NCBI GenBank assembly: GCA_963741995.1
Contig: CAVUKI010000007.1
Location: 1-64,000, forward strand
DNA: 64,000 bases
Source of the DNA: Bog-473 sp963741995
GTDB lineage: Bacteria > Actinomycetota > Acidimicrobiia > Acidimicrobiales > RAAP-2
Reading direction: 5' to 3'
In this document: positions 45,028 through 54,540 of the stretch, one piece after another
Position numbering within the stretch: position 1 is the first letter of the stretch
Layout: each line of letters starts with the position of its first letter
Notes under the pieces: model-generated
Database searches by the model: none
Seen by the model: the letters and a program-made list of their open reading frames with translations, nothing else
What the model was told of the DNA's origin: nothing
Program-made: the position numbers and the translations under genes

Positions 45028-45450
45028 TTAGGCCAGGGCGGCCGTGGCCTCACCGACCAGCTTGTCCTCGCCGTCGCCGTTGGACAGCGTCACAGTCAGG
45101 TCCACCAGCTTCCTGCCGTCCTCCTCGCGCGTGGCGATGACGACGATCTTGGAGGAGAGCACCTCGTCGGGCCAGGTCTGGCGGGCGAAGCGGACCTGGT
45201 AGCGCGTGACGTTGCCGACGCCGACGTAATCCGTCAACGCGGTGCCCAACAGGCCCATGGAGAACATGCCGTGCCCGAACACACTCGGCTGCCCGGCCTT
45301 CTGGGCCGCCACCTCGTCGTGGTGCATCGGGTTGAAGTCCCCCGACGCTCCGGCGTACTTCACCAGGTCGGTCCGCGTCAGTGTGTGCGTGATCACCGGT
45401 GCCTCGTCCCCCACCTGCACGTCCTCGAAGGACAGTTTCCTCTCACCCAT
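45028..45450 (-). CDS. MaoC-like (R)-3-hydroxyacyl dehydratase (HadB type)
   Basis: A 140-aa hot-dog-fold protein with the hydratase 2 motif YAGASGDFNPMHHD, containing the catalytic Asp and His. The size equals mycobacterial HadB. The next gene upstream encodes a HadA-like N-domain partner, 14 bp away, so the two probably make a heterodimeric dehydratase acting on acyl thioesters. CoA or ACP preference is not visible. Confidence 0.88.
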   Translation of the reverse strand: MGERKLSFEDVQVGDEAPVITHTLTRTDLVKYAGASGDFNPMHHDEVAAQKAGQPSVFGHGMFSMGLLGTALTDYVGVGNVTRYQVRFARQTWPDEVLSSKIVVIATREEDGRKLVDLTVTLSNGDGEDKLVGEATAALA

Positions 45451-45464
45451 CGTCGTCGACCTCC

Positions 45465-45980
45465 CTAGGCCCGGTGAATCAGGTTGGTGCGCGCCGTCAC
45501 CACCGGGTCACCGGTCGATTCCTCGCGCCATCTCGTCTCCGAGCAGATGAAGGTCATCGTCCGCCCCTTGGACTCCTTCTGGTACACGTCGGTGATGGAG
45601 CCCTCGCCGATCAGGACGTCGCCCACCTGAACGGGCCGGTGGTAGAGGAACTCCTGCTCGCCGTGGAGGATCAGGCCGCCCTTGGCCATCAGCGGCCCCA
45701 TGGCGGTCATGAGCGGATTGCCGGTCGGCGCGTCCGCCGGCTGGATCTCCGCGAACTTGCCGGAGAACTCCATGGCGAAGGGCCAGGTCGGTGGCGCCGG
45801 GATGTCGTCGAAGCCGGCCTGCCGGGCGGCCTCGGGGTCGTGGTAGATCGGGCTCGTGCTGAGCACGGAGTCGGCAAAGTGCTGCACCGGCCCCCGCTCC
45901 ACGATCACCTTGGACTTGCCGGTCGGCTGCCCGATGATTCCCTTGAGCACGTCTTCTTGTGATGCGGCATCGTCTGCCAC
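45465..45980 (-). CDS. MaoC_dehydrat_N-type hot-dog protein (HadA-like)
   Basis: A 171-aa protein. GTG 45980 is chosen because AGGAG sits about 8 bp upstream; the longer frame is Pro/Arg-rich shadow. The IPAPPTWPFAMEF segment and LHGEQEFLYHRPVQVGDVL are typical of FAS1-like dehydratase N-domains, which are non-catalytic or binding partners of MaoC subunits. It is paired with the HadB-like gene downstream. Confidence 0.86.
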   Translation of the reverse strand: MADDAASQEDVLKGIIGQPTGKSKVIVERGPVQHFADSVLSTSPIYHDPEAARQAGFDDIPAPPTWPFAMEFSGKFAEIQPADAPTGNPLMTAMGPLMAKGGLILHGEQEFLYHRPVQVGDVLIGEGSITDVYQKESKGRTMTFICSETRWREESTGDPVVTARTNLIHRA

Positions 45981-46141
45981 GGTGTGTCTCCTCTCCCCGT
46001 CCGCCGTCGATCCCCCCCACCACACCCTCATGGCGGGTACCGGCCCGGGCCGGTGCAGCGTCAAAGGTAGCGGGGTCACCTCGGCGGCGCCCAATCCGCG
46101 CCCGAGCAGCGCCACCTGCCGTGTCGGTACCATCGGCCGCC

Positions 46142-46747
46142 ATGCCCGACTTCTTCGAGGTGGTGCACACCCAGCGGGCGGCCCGCGCCTTCCTCCCCGA
46201 CGACGTCGATGACGCCACGGTGGCGCGGATCCTGACCGCAGCCACCCACGCGCCCAGCGCGGAGAACAGCCAGCCCTTCGTGTTCGTCGTCGTACGCGAC
46301 GCCGCCCTGCGGGCCGCCATCGGCGCCCTCACGGCGCGCCTGTGGGAGGGCGGCGCCAAGGCGCTCGAGGAGCAGCGCCTCTCCCCCGCGTTCTTGCGCG
46401 ACGTGCACGAGGGGGCCATCGGCGGCATCGCCGGCGCCCCCGTGCTCGTGGTGGTGTGCGGCGACACCCGGCTGACCTACCCGCAGGCCATGGACGCCTC
46501 GATCTTCCCGGCGGTGCAGAACCTGTTGCTGGCCGCGCACGCGCTGGGCGTCGGCTCGACGCTGACCACCCTGCCCGTCCTCGGGGGGGACGAGCTGTCC
46601 ACGCACCTGGGCCTGCCGCCCGAGGTGGTGCCCGTCGCCGTGATCCCGCTCGGTTACCTGCCCAAGCCCCTCGGCCCGCCCCGCCGGCTGCCGCTCATGG
46701 AGAAGGCCCACCTGAACCGCTACGGGACGCCCTTTCCCCCCGCCTGA
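46142..46747 (+). CDS. Nitroreductase-family flavoprotein
   Basis: A 201-aa FMN-binding oxidoreductase. Near the start come TQRAARAFLPDDV and THAPSAENSQPFVFVVV (FMN phosphate contacts), then ASIFPAVQNLLLAAHALG and the C-terminal IPLGYLP with a basic tail. ATG 46142 fits the family start. It is divergent from the HadA-like gene. Electron acceptor or substrate is unknown; F420 or NAD(P)H could be the donor. Confidence 0.9.
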   Translation: MPDFFEVVHTQRAARAFLPDDVDDATVARILTAATHAPSAENSQPFVFVVVRDAALRAAIGALTARLWEGGAKALEEQRLSPAFLRDVHEGAIGGIAGAPVLVVVCGDTRLTYPQAMDASIFPAVQNLLLAAHALGVGSTLTTLPVLGGDELSTHLGLPPEVVPVAVIPLGYLPKPLGPPRRLPLMEKAHLNRYGTPFPPA

Positions 46748-46821
46748 CCCTCGGCCTCGACCCTGCCCTCCCCCGGCGCCGGACCTGACACCCGCGTCAG
46801 GTCCAAGGGTAGGGTGACCCG

Positions 46822-47364
46822 GTGCAGGAACACCACTTCTCCGTCGACATCGAGGCCAGCGTGGACGAGCTCTGGCAGCTCTTCTGGGCCCGCATCCCCC
46901 ACACCGAGTCGGGGGATGTCACCATCGACATCCTCCATCCCGGCGACGCCGTCGGCGAAGGCCTCGTGCGCCACTGCACCTTCCGCGTCCCCCGCTACCT
47001 GCTGACTGGTGGCAAGGGCCAGTCCTGGGAGTGGCTCACCGAGGTGACGCCGAAGGTCTCGTGGAAATACAACGCCGTCGGGCGCCCGCTGTTCTCCGAG
47101 GCCGAGGGACACACGCGGTTGGAGGACATCGGCAACGGGACCACGCGGATCCACTTCTCAGAGACCTATCACGCGTTCAATCCGTTGCTCCGCGCGCTCC
47201 TCGAGAAGCGCGTGCACGCCTTCATCTCGAAGGACAACGACCACCTGATAAAGGAGTCGCTGACGAACGGCGTGCGCTACCTGCGCGCCGCCAAGGCCAA
47301 GGCACAGGCCAGGGCGGCGGCCCCGGAAAGCACGCCGACCCCGGGCGCGGCCGACTCGGCGTGA
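46822..47364 (+). CDS. SRPBCC (START-like) protein
   Basis: A 180-aa helix-grip protein. The N-terminal EHHFSVDIEASVDELWQLFW is the family entry, and GNGTTRIHFSETYHAFNPLL lies in the later strands. It probably binds a hydrophobic ligand in a polyketide-cyclase-like pocket. An Ala/Lys-rich tail follows. The start is GTG 46822. The stop overlaps the GTG of the amidohydrolase-like gene. Confidence 0.82.
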   Translation: MQEHHFSVDIEASVDELWQLFWARIPHTESGDVTIDILHPGDAVGEGLVRHCTFRVPRYLLTGGKGQSWEWLTEVTPKVSWKYNAVGRPLFSEAEGHTRLEDIGNGTTRIHFSETYHAFNPLLRALLEKRVHAFISKDNDHLIKESLTNGVRYLRAAKAKAQARAAAPESTPTPGAADSA

Positions 47365-48176
47365 CGGTCGTCGACCTCTGGGTCAACGCGCTCACCGGCA
47401 AGGCGGCCTCGGCCTTCATGAGCCAGGCCGGCAACGAGGGCATCCCCGAGCTCCTGGGGGGCGACCTCTCGGCGTCCTCCACGCTGCAGCACCTGCTCGT
47501 CACCATGGACAAGTGCGGCGTCGACGTCGGCGTCATCGCTGCCGGCATCGCGTCGGAGGAGACGGGGGCGCTGCTGCACGACGTGGCCGCCCACCCGGAC
47601 CGCCTGCGCGTCGCGCTGACGGTGGACCGCGCCGACCGTCCCGTGCAACAGGTCACACGCCTGCGTGCCCTCGCCGCGGATCCCGCCGTCGTGCTGGTGC
47701 GGATCACCCCGTTGGTCCAGCAGTACCCGCTCAACGACAAGCTCTACTACCCGATCTACACCACCTGCGCCGAGCTCGGCCTGCCGGTGTCCGTCAACGT
47801 CGGCATCCCGGGCCCCCGGGTGCGCTCGGCCTGCCAGCACCCCACGCTCCTCGAGGACGTCCTGATCGACTTCAAGGGACTCACGGTGATCGGCGCCCAC
47901 ATGGGCCACCCCTACGAGCATCTGCTGATGCAGTACATGCTGAAGTGGCCCGACCTCTACCTGTCCAACTCGGCCTACCTGGCCAAGTACATGGACCCGG
48001 CACTGGTCTCCTTCATGGACTCGAAGCGCGGGACGGGCCGGGTCCTCTTCGCGTCGGATCACCCCTTCCTCCCGCTGGAGCGGGCCGTGGCCGCCGCCCG
48101 GGACCTGCCTCTCTCCGACGCGGCGGCCGAAGCCTTTCTCGGCGGCACGGCCAAACGTCTGCTGCACCTGCCCTGA
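47361..48176 (+). CDS. Amidohydrolase_2-like TIM-barrel protein lacking HxH
   Basis: A 271-aa protein of the COG2159 type. GTG 47361 overlaps the upstream stop (GTGA). LPVSVNVGIPGPR, VIGAHMGHPYEHLLM and VLFASDHPFLP match the barrel strands and the final metal-ligand Asp. The first strand reads VVDLWVNALTG, where metal-dependent members have HxH. It may therefore bind metal differently or act as a decarboxylase/lyase with altered chemistry. Confidence 0.8.
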   Translation: MTVVDLWVNALTGKAASAFMSQAGNEGIPELLGGDLSASSTLQHLLVTMDKCGVDVGVIAAGIASEETGALLHDVAAHPDRLRVALTVDRADRPVQQVTRLRALAADPAVVLVRITPLVQQYPLNDKLYYPIYTTCAELGLPVSVNVGIPGPRVRSACQHPTLLEDVLIDFKGLTVIGAHMGHPYEHLLMQYMLKWPDLYLSNSAYLAKYMDPALVSFMDSKRGTGRVLFASDHPFLPLERAVAAARDLPLSDAAAEAFLGGTAKRLLHLP

Positions 48177-48228
48177 GCCGCGGCGGGTCCCACTCCGCCT
48201 GCAGACAACCAGGGCGCATCCGGGTACC

Positions 48229-49096
48229 GTGCCTGTCGTGGACCTCGGTCGCGTCGGCGTGTGGTGGAGCGGCACCTGGCGTGACCCCGAGGATCCCGGA
48301 CGCAGCGTCGCCCCGGAGCTCGAGGCCCTCGGCTACGGGGCGCTGTGGTCCTCGGGGCGCTTCGACCCGGGGCTGTCCCCGCACTTCGAAAAGCTGCTGG
48401 CCTCGACCACCCGCGTCCCGGTGGCCAGTGGCATCGTCAGCATCTGGGCGGGGGCACCCGAGGACATCGGGGGGGCCGTCGCCGCGCTGGAGGACCGCTT
48501 CCCGGGCCGCTTCCTCCTCGGGATCGGCACCAGCCACGGTGTCGCCGTCGCCGACTACGCCCGGCCCTATTCGAAGATGGTGGCGTACCTCGACGCCCTC
48601 GACGCGCTGACCGTGCCGGTGCCCCCGGAACGGCGCGTCCTGGCCGCGCTCGGGCCCCGCATGCTGGAGCTGGCAGCTGTCCGGTCCGCCGGAGCCCATC
48701 CGTATTTCGTCCCGGTGGAGCACACGGCGCGGGCCCGGGCCATCCTCGGCGCTGGGCCCCTGCTGGCGCCCGAACTTGCCGTCGTCCTCGAGACGGACCC
48801 GGTCCGGGCCCGGGCGCTGGCTCGCGGCTACGCCAGCACGTACCTCGGCCTGCCCAACTACACGCAGAACCTCCGCACCTTCGGCTTCGGCGACGAGGAC
48901 ATCGGCGGGGGCGGCAGCGACCGGCTGATCGACGCCGTGATCCCCTGGGGCGACGCCGCCGCCGTTGCAGCAGCCGTCGCGCGCGCACCACGACGCCGGC
49001 GCTGACCACGTGTGCGTGCAGGTCGTCGCCGACCGCGAGGCCGCCTTCCCGCTGGACGGGTACCGCGAGCTCGCGACCACGCTCTTCGCCGGCTGA
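48229..49096 (+). CDS. LLM-class F420-dependent oxidoreductase, +1 frameshift near 48979
   Basis: The body has LGRVGVWWSG, FLLGIGTSHG and VLAALGPRMLELAA, the pattern of a common actinobacterial LLM subfamily (TIGR03620-like). As read, the frame stops at 49,005 with APRRRR. Removing one base in the GCGCGCG run near 48,979 restores RAHHDAGADHVCVQVV and LDGYRELATTLFAG, ending at 49,094-49,096. F420-dependent hydride transfer is expected. The substrate is unknown. Confidence 0.82.
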
Positions 49097-49103
49097 GCCG
49101 GCC

Positions 49104-49565
49104 TCAGGCGGGCGGCACCGAACCCGCCACCTGGCGCGTCGCCACGTTGATCCGGTTGAAGAGGTTGATCAGGCCGATCGCGACCAGCAACGACGCCAGC
49201 GCCACCTCGTCGAAGTGCCGGGCGGCGTCGTCCCACACGTCGTCGGGCACGGGATCGGGGCGGTCGCTGAGCCGGGTCACGGACTCCGCCAGGGCCAGGG
49301 CGGCGCGCTCGGCCTCGCTGAAGTAGGCGGTGTCACGCCACGCCGCCACGGCGTGCAGTCGCTCCTCGGTCTCCCCGTCGCGTGTGGCGCCCTTGGTGTG
49401 CATGTCGACGCAGACGCTGCACCCGTTGATCTGGCTTGCTCGCAGCAGCACCAGTTCGATCATGCCGCGCGGCAGGTCGCCCTTCGCGGTGGACGCCGAC
49501 AGGGCCAGCGCGGCCTCGAGCGCGTCAGGGAGCAACAGGGCGGGGTTGGTCATGCGGGGTGTCAT
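49104..49565 (-). CDS. CMD/AhpD-like alkylhydroperoxidase-domain protein
   Basis: A 153-aa protein with the redox motif CSVCVDMH, the CxxC...H that defines AhpD-like peroxidases, and INLFNRINVATRQV at the end. ATG 49565 has AAGGAG 7 bp upstream; the upstream extension is shadow of rdgB. It likely reduces peroxides using a disulfide relay. It contrasts with the CxxC-less double CMD protein at 1745. Confidence 0.9.
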   Translation of the reverse strand: MTPRMTNPALLLPDALEAALALSASTAKGDLPRGMIELVLLRASQINGCSVCVDMHTKGATRDGETEERLHAVAAWRDTAYFSEAERAALALAESVTRLSDRPDPVPDDVWDDAARHFDEVALASLLVAIGLINLFNRINVATRQVAGSVPPA

Positions 49566-49642
49566 CGGATTCTCCTTCGTGGTTGACGTGTCTCTGGACG
49601 TACGACACAGCACGCCACCGAAATGTGACAACCCCTCTCCCG

Positions 49643-50274
49643 CTACGGCACGTCGAGCTGTTCGGCCAGCTCCGCGGCCAGGGCCGCGGAAGGCGCGGCC
49701 ACGGTGGGAGAGCGGCGTCTTTCTCCTCCGGTCGCATCTCGGCGAAGGTACGCCCGTCCCCGCCGTCGGGCACGAAGACCGGGTCGTAGCCGAAGCCGTT
49801 CGTCCCGCGCCCTTCGGCGGCGATGGTCCCGGGCACGACACCCTCGGCCCACATCTCCGACCCGTCGGGAAACGCCACCAGCGCCACCGTCTTGAAACTG
49901 GCCCGTCGTGCGCCACCGCCGTCACCGAGGGCCGCCAGCTCGCGGAGCAGCTTGGTCACGTTGTCGGCGTAGGTCGCCGACTCCCCGGCGAAGCGGGCCG
50001 AGAAGACCCCGGGGGCGCCACCCAGGGCGTCCACCTCCAGCCCGGTGTCATCGGCCACCGCCGCGGTCCCCGTCGCCGCCACCAACGCGCGTGCCTTCAA
50101 GCGGGCGTTGCCGAGGAGCGTGTCGGCGTCCTCCACGACGTCGGGGACGGTCTCGGGACGCGGCAAAAGCTCCACCGGCAGGGTGGCCGACAACACGGTG
50201 ACGATCTCCTTGACCTTGTCGGGATTCGCCGACGCCAGGACGAGCCGGAGGGGGCCCGTACCGCCCTCACTCAC
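49643..50274 (-). CDS. rdgB: RdgB/HAM1 non-canonical purine NTP pyrophosphatase, two +1 frameshifts
   Basis: GTG 50274 overlaps the rph stop (GTGA). LVLASANPDKVKEI is the phosphate-binding entry, VADDTGLEVDALGGAPGV and GFGYDPVFVPDG are the signature regions, and FAEMRPEEKDA precedes the expected end. Two extra bases, near 49,715 and 49,686, shift the frame; correcting both gives LSHRGRAFRALAAELAEQLDVP and TAG at 49,643. It hydrolyses dITP/XTP to monophosphates. Truncation of such a conserved tail argues for sequence error. Confidence 0.87.
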
Positions 50275-51023
50275 CGCCGGGGTGGCGCCTCGGCCAGCAC
50301 GGCCGCCTGCAGGCCGGTCAGCTCCTTGATGCCACCCTCGGCCAAGCCCAACAGCGTGTCGAGCTCCCCTCGGGTAAAGGCCATGCCCTCGGCCGTGCCC
50401 TGCACCTCCACGAAGCGCCCCGCCCCCGTCATCACGACGTTCATGTCGACCTCGGCCCGCGAGTCCTCGACATAGGGCAGGTCGAGCATCGGCACACCGT
50501 CGATGATGCCGACCGAGACAGCGGCCACCGAGTCCGTGAGCGGGTGCGTGCTGATCGTCCCGGCCTGCACCAACCGGGTGCAGGCGTCGTGCAGCGCGAC
50601 GTACGCCCCGCAGATGGATGCGGTGCGCGTGCCGCCGTCGGCCTGCAGGGCGTCGCAGTCGACGGTGATCTGCATCTCGCCCAGCGTCACCAGATCGCAG
50701 ACGGCGCGCAACGAGCGCGCGATCAGCCGCTGGATCTCCTGGGTCCGACCGGATTGCTTGCCCTTGGCCGCCTCCCGGGAGGCCCGCTCGGGCGTCGAGC
50801 CCGGCAGCATGGAGTACTCGGCGGTGACCCAGCCCTTGCCGCTGCCGCGCATCCAGGGCGGCACCCGCTCCTCGACCGACGCCGTGCACAGCACCTTGGT
50901 CTGCCCGAACGTCACCAACACCGACCCCGGCGCCATCACCGTGTAGTCACGATCGAACTGCACGGGCCGCAGCTGGTCGACGGCGCGCCCGTCCTGCCGC
51001 GCCGTGCGGGGATCCCCACTCAC
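50271..51023 (-). CDS. rph: Ribonuclease PH
   Basis: A 250-aa phosphorolytic 3'-5' exoribonuclease for tRNA 3' trimming. It has RPVQFDRDYTVMAPGSVLV, PPWMRGSGKGWVTAEYSMLPGST, SGRTQEIQRLIARSLRAV and the phosphate/metal region DLPYVEDSRAEVDMN. GTG 51023 is preferred, with GGAGG 7 bp upstream. rph-rdgB is a standard actinobacterial pair. Confidence 0.95.
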   Translation of the reverse strand: MSGDPRTARQDGRAVDQLRPVQFDRDYTVMAPGSVLVTFGQTKVLCTASVEERVPPWMRGSGKGWVTAEYSMLPGSTPERASREAAKGKQSGRTQEIQRLIARSLRAVCDLVTLGEMQITVDCDALQADGGTRTASICGAYVALHDACTRLVQAGTISTHPLTDSVAAVSVGIIDGVPMLDLPYVEDSRAEVDMNVVMTGAGRFVEVQGTAEGMAFTRGELDTLLGLAEGGIKELTGLQAAVLAEAPPRR

Positions 51024-51086
51024 GTCTTGTCCTCCCACTGCACTCCTCTCGTTGCCGCTCGTCGCCGCACCCTGGACACCGTAGGC

Positions 51087-51110
51087 CACTCAGTTGCCGT
51101 GCGCGAAGGC
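51087..51110 (-). repeat. 24-bp direct repeat, copy 1
   Basis: Identical to 54,035-54,058 in the same orientation. On the minus strand it encodes AFAHGN-stop, a detached copy of the glyoxalase gene's 3' end. Flanking bases differ between the copies. Confidence 0.9.
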
Positions 51111-51196
51111 GTCCATATGACGTTGACACCCATTTGACGGCATCGCCCCTAACCGATGCGTACTGGGGCAGGTCACCTTCTCCCAAGTCGTCACGA

Positions 51197-51229
51197 ATCG
51201 GCTGACGTCGAGCTCAAAGTTCAGCCGAT
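51197..51229 (-). terminator. Inverted repeat downstream of permease gene
   Basis: ATCGGCTGA (51197-51205) and TCAGCCGAT (51221-51229) form a 9-bp stem with a 15-nt loop about 20 bp past the permease stop. There is no T-run. It is a terminator candidate only. Confidence 0.4.
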
Positions 51230-51249
51230 CCCCCTCGCCTTCTGACGAC

Positions 51250-53676
51250 TCATACAGCGTTGAGTTGGGGCACCCGCAGGAGCCTTGCCGGCTTCGACCG
51301 GGTCGCCACCAGCGCAGGGCCGATGGCGAGGAGATTCGCAACTACGACGACACCCGCCACCAAAGCTCCCACGAGCCATATCGGCACGACGGAGACCGGG
51401 ACAGCGCCGAGGTTGTTGGCGAACGCATTCCATATCGCCTGCGCCGGCTGCCACCCCCAGAGGGACCCCGATGATGATGCCAATGAGGGCGATCGTCGTG
51501 GCCTGCCAGGCCACGGCCGAGGCAACTTGCCGATTGACGAACCCGAGCACCTTGAGGAGCCCGATCTCTCGACGGCGGCGCGCCACACTCACCACGAGGA
51601 GATGAGCGAGCGTCGCCGCACCGACCACGGCCAACATGGCGCCGAAGATGAGCGGGAAGTTGACGGCCTCGCCGAAGTTGATGAGAGAAGTGGGGGTAAG
51701 GGCGAGAGCTGTGGTTGATCGGTACGCATCGAGATAGTGGTTGATCGCTGCGGTCCCCCGTGGGCCGGACACGACATGCACAAGCATCCCACCGCCATTG
51801 CTGGTACTAATGCCGTTTCGATGCATGCCGCTCGTGCCGAACAACGAGGGCACAAGGTGTCTTCGTAGCCAGCGGTCGTGATCACCGCGCCGGAGCCCAG
51901 ACTCACGGCCCCTCCGAGCACGGGAAGGGAGACCTGAGACACCACGTGGAAAGTCGCTGTTCGTTTTCCACCTGACGGCGTGGACACGGTGACATGGACG
52001 AGCGAGCCCACATGCGCGCCAACTTGGTGCATGGTCGTCTCGCCGAGGCCGATCTGATCGTCCGCGACCGGGAGATGCCCATTGACCGTTGAGAGGAGGA
52101 GCTGACCCCGGATGGGCGTTCCGGCGATAGCCCCCACAGCGACCTGATTCACGGAGATCTCAGTTGCGATGCCCTCGGTGATCGCAGTGACGGCCTTGTT
52201 GTGCTCAAGGCTTCTCAAGAGGACGGGATCCGGTCTCCCGCCGGCTGGGTCGGTGAAATTGAGCTGGAACGTGTCGCCGTACAGCTTGGGGGTGGCCGTC
52301 AGGTGCGAAAGACTGGCCCCGAAGACGACGGTCCCACACAGCGCCGTGACTGCCAGTACCGTTCCGAGTAGGGCGCTTCCTACTGGAACGGCCGCCCCGC
52401 CGGTCTTACGCTCCAAGGCGTTACGGACGCCGATCACCGCACTCGCAGGCGCACCCATCGCCGCCAAATGGGCCACCACCTTTGAGGAACCGGAGGCAAC
52501 GCGCCGTTCGTCGGTCCGCAAGGCATCTGCTGCTCGCAAAGCGGGCCAAATGCTAAGAGCGAGCACCACCGCAACCGTGGCGAGTGCCCCGAGCAAGAGA
52601 ACCGACCGCGTCAAACTCGATACCAGTAGAATTTTCAGCAATTCGCGCTTCGCCAAGGGGGGCTATCGGCGAGAGCAAGATGGCCACGCCGATGGCTCCG
52701 GCGGCGCCGACCAGGCCCACAACCATGCTCTGCGCCATGCTGAGCGCCACCAGCTGACGGCGATTGGCGCCGAGGGCGGCCATCGTGGGGTAGTCCTCGC
52801 TCTCGACGTTGCTCTGACGAGCCAGGGCCTGGCCCACTACCGCCACTCCGACGAGGGCGGCGAGCGCAGCCAGGATCCACCAGCCGATGGCCTGGGGATG
52901 GATCGAGGTCTCGACCGAGAGGGCTGCCCCGTCTTCATTTTGACCACCTTCCACGCCGGCCGCACGCAGGGAGGTGGCGGCAGCGTCGAATCGGGAAAGA
53001 CCAGCCGCACCGCCACGCAAGCTGACCAAGTAGACATAGCCGGCTGGCGTCCGTGGGAGCACCGTGCGTGCAAACGCAGGGGTGGTGTAGAGGTCGTACG
53101 AAGGGGTGGTCCCGGAAGGGAACTCGAATTCCGTAGCTTCGAACCCGACGACATGGAGAACGATCGTCGGACCTCTGGGCTTCGGTGGCGCGCCGATTGC
53201 ATTGTCGTATGCCGAAGCCTGCGACAATGCGTAGAAGGGCACGCGAATCACACTGCCCAGGTGCACCCCATAGTCCTGTTGGAGTGTGAACGATGCCAGC
53301 ACCTGGTCCGGTGCCGACGGATCAGGCAGATGGCCTGAGACGAGCCTGAAGGGCGATCGCCCTCGACGGAGGGAGGAAGACGCCGAAATCCGTCGGGTTG
53401 ATCGGGTGAGTGCAGGCGCACGTCGGCTGACCGTGTGTCGGGGCTGACCAGCAGGGTGGCGGAGATGACCCCAGGAAGGTTGACCACTTTGGCCACCGGT
53501 TGGGTGGCGTACTCGTCGGTGTCAAAGCCATGTGCGGCGACAAACTGCGGGAATGCCGCCTCCGTACGACGACCGGCGGCCGTGGCGGCGAGCACCAACC
53601 CGCCAACGACGCTGATCAGGATCGCTATGGCCAGCCAGGATCGCCATCGATGACGTACTTTGGCACGAAACGCCAT
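51250..53676 (-). pseudogene. FtsX/MacB-type ABC transporter permease, multiply frameshifted
   Basis: About 800 residues are spread over four frames. The N-terminus RHRWRSWLAIAILISVVGGLVLAA is followed by an extracytoplasmic part, HPQAIGWWILAALAALVGV, a second core with VLLLGALATVAVVLALSIW, and a C-terminal FtsX domain with HLLVVSVARRRREIGLLKVLG and PIWLVGALVAGVVVVANLLA. Breaks occur near 53,340, 52,610, 51,850 and 51,440. Removing one base repairs at least two of them. No cognate ATPase is adjacent. Composition looks more AT-rich than its neighbours. Either it is decayed or it suffers from the same indel problem as other genes here. Confidence 0.8.
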
Positions 53677-54034
53677 CCTGACGGCTCCCAATGCCTTCTC
53701 CTCGCGTCAACTGTGTGCTTCATTGTTTCCCCGCCAGGGTGGGGCGCCAAGGTGGCTAACCCCCAAGAGACGCGCTCGTGCTGACACCACCTGAGTGTCA
53801 GCATGCATTTCAATATCAACCGACGCCACGACCAAGCTCATGAGCGACGCCACGCGACGCCTGGCCCGGTTCCTGATTGCCGATTGGGCTCCGGCAGTCG
53901 GACTCCTGAGATATCCCCGCTCGTGCCGTACGAGGGCACACCTTGACGCCATCGCCCCGCACGATGTCAAGACCCCGAGCCAAAGCTTCAAATCTGAATG
54001 CACGGCTCAGGAGGCGATTCCTCGTGTCACCGAG
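53677..54034. other. Gene-free interval upstream of the permease
   Basis: There is no convincing coding sequence. The interval holds the palindrome at 53,779-53,803 and is probably the permease promoter region. It ends at the 24-bp direct repeat. Confidence 0.5.
53779..53803. promoter_or_regulatory. Operator-like palindrome
   Basis: TGCTGACAC and GTGTCAGCA are perfect 9-bp arms separated by 7 bp, about 100 bp upstream of the permease start. The spacing suits a dimeric repressor. No regulator gene is nearby. Confidence 0.45.
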
Positions 54035-54058
54035 CACTCAGTTGCCGTGCGCGAAGGC
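54035..54058 (-). repeat. 24-bp direct repeat, copy 2 (glyoxalase 3' end)
   Basis: Covers the last codons and stop of the glyoxalase gene. Identical to 51,087-51,110. Confidence 0.9.
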
Positions 54059-54472
54059 CTCCGGGTAGGAGTAGGTCGAGATCTCCAGCGCGGCGTCGAC
54101 GTCGCGGTAGGTCTTGAGTTCGATCACGTTGCCACTGGGGTCGGCGAGCTTGGCCTTGGTCTGCTCGGTGGGTTGTCCCTCGTCATCGGTCGAGACCGGG
54201 ACCACCCACTCGACGCCGAGGAGGCCAGGCGCGCCATGATCGAGTCGAAGTCGTCACGGCCGAGCGAGACGCCGAAGTGACGCGAATTCCCGGCGACGCA
54301 AGTCGGTCACCTCGTGCGGCCGGTGCTGGAGCGTGAGCTGCAGGCCGAAGAACCAGACGTCGGTGAAATCGACGCGGGCGCGTGCCGACTGGCATCCGAG
54401 CGTATGCACGTAGAATCCACGCGCCTCGTCCATGTCGCGTACCGGGATGGAGAGGTGGAGGATGGGCTGCAC
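54038..54472 (-). CDS. Glyoxalase/bleomycin-resistance-fold protein, frameshifted
   Basis: GTG 54472 starts QPILHLSIPVRDMDEARGFY, a typical vicinal-oxygen-chelate entry with the metal His, then FTDVWFFGLQLTLQHRP. The frame slips near 54,290 (continuing GNSRHFGVSLGRDDFDSIM) and near 54,225 (continuing LGVEWVVPVSTDDEGQ). The last frame reads LADPSGNVIELKTYRD, with the metal Glu, and stops at 54,038. As read, only 72 residues follow the start. It was probably a functional dioxygenase, lyase or resistance protein. Confidence 0.78.
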
Positions 54473-54540
54473 GGGCCAAGCCTACGACGGCGCGTGCACG
54501 GCCGGCACCGGCCTGCCCACGCGGTCGGGAGCGGGGGCGC

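Noticed and set aside
51090..51341. 83-aa minus-strand frame ending in AFAHGN
   Set aside because: Only the last codons match the glyoxalase because of the 24-bp repeat. The rest shows no similarity and no good start.
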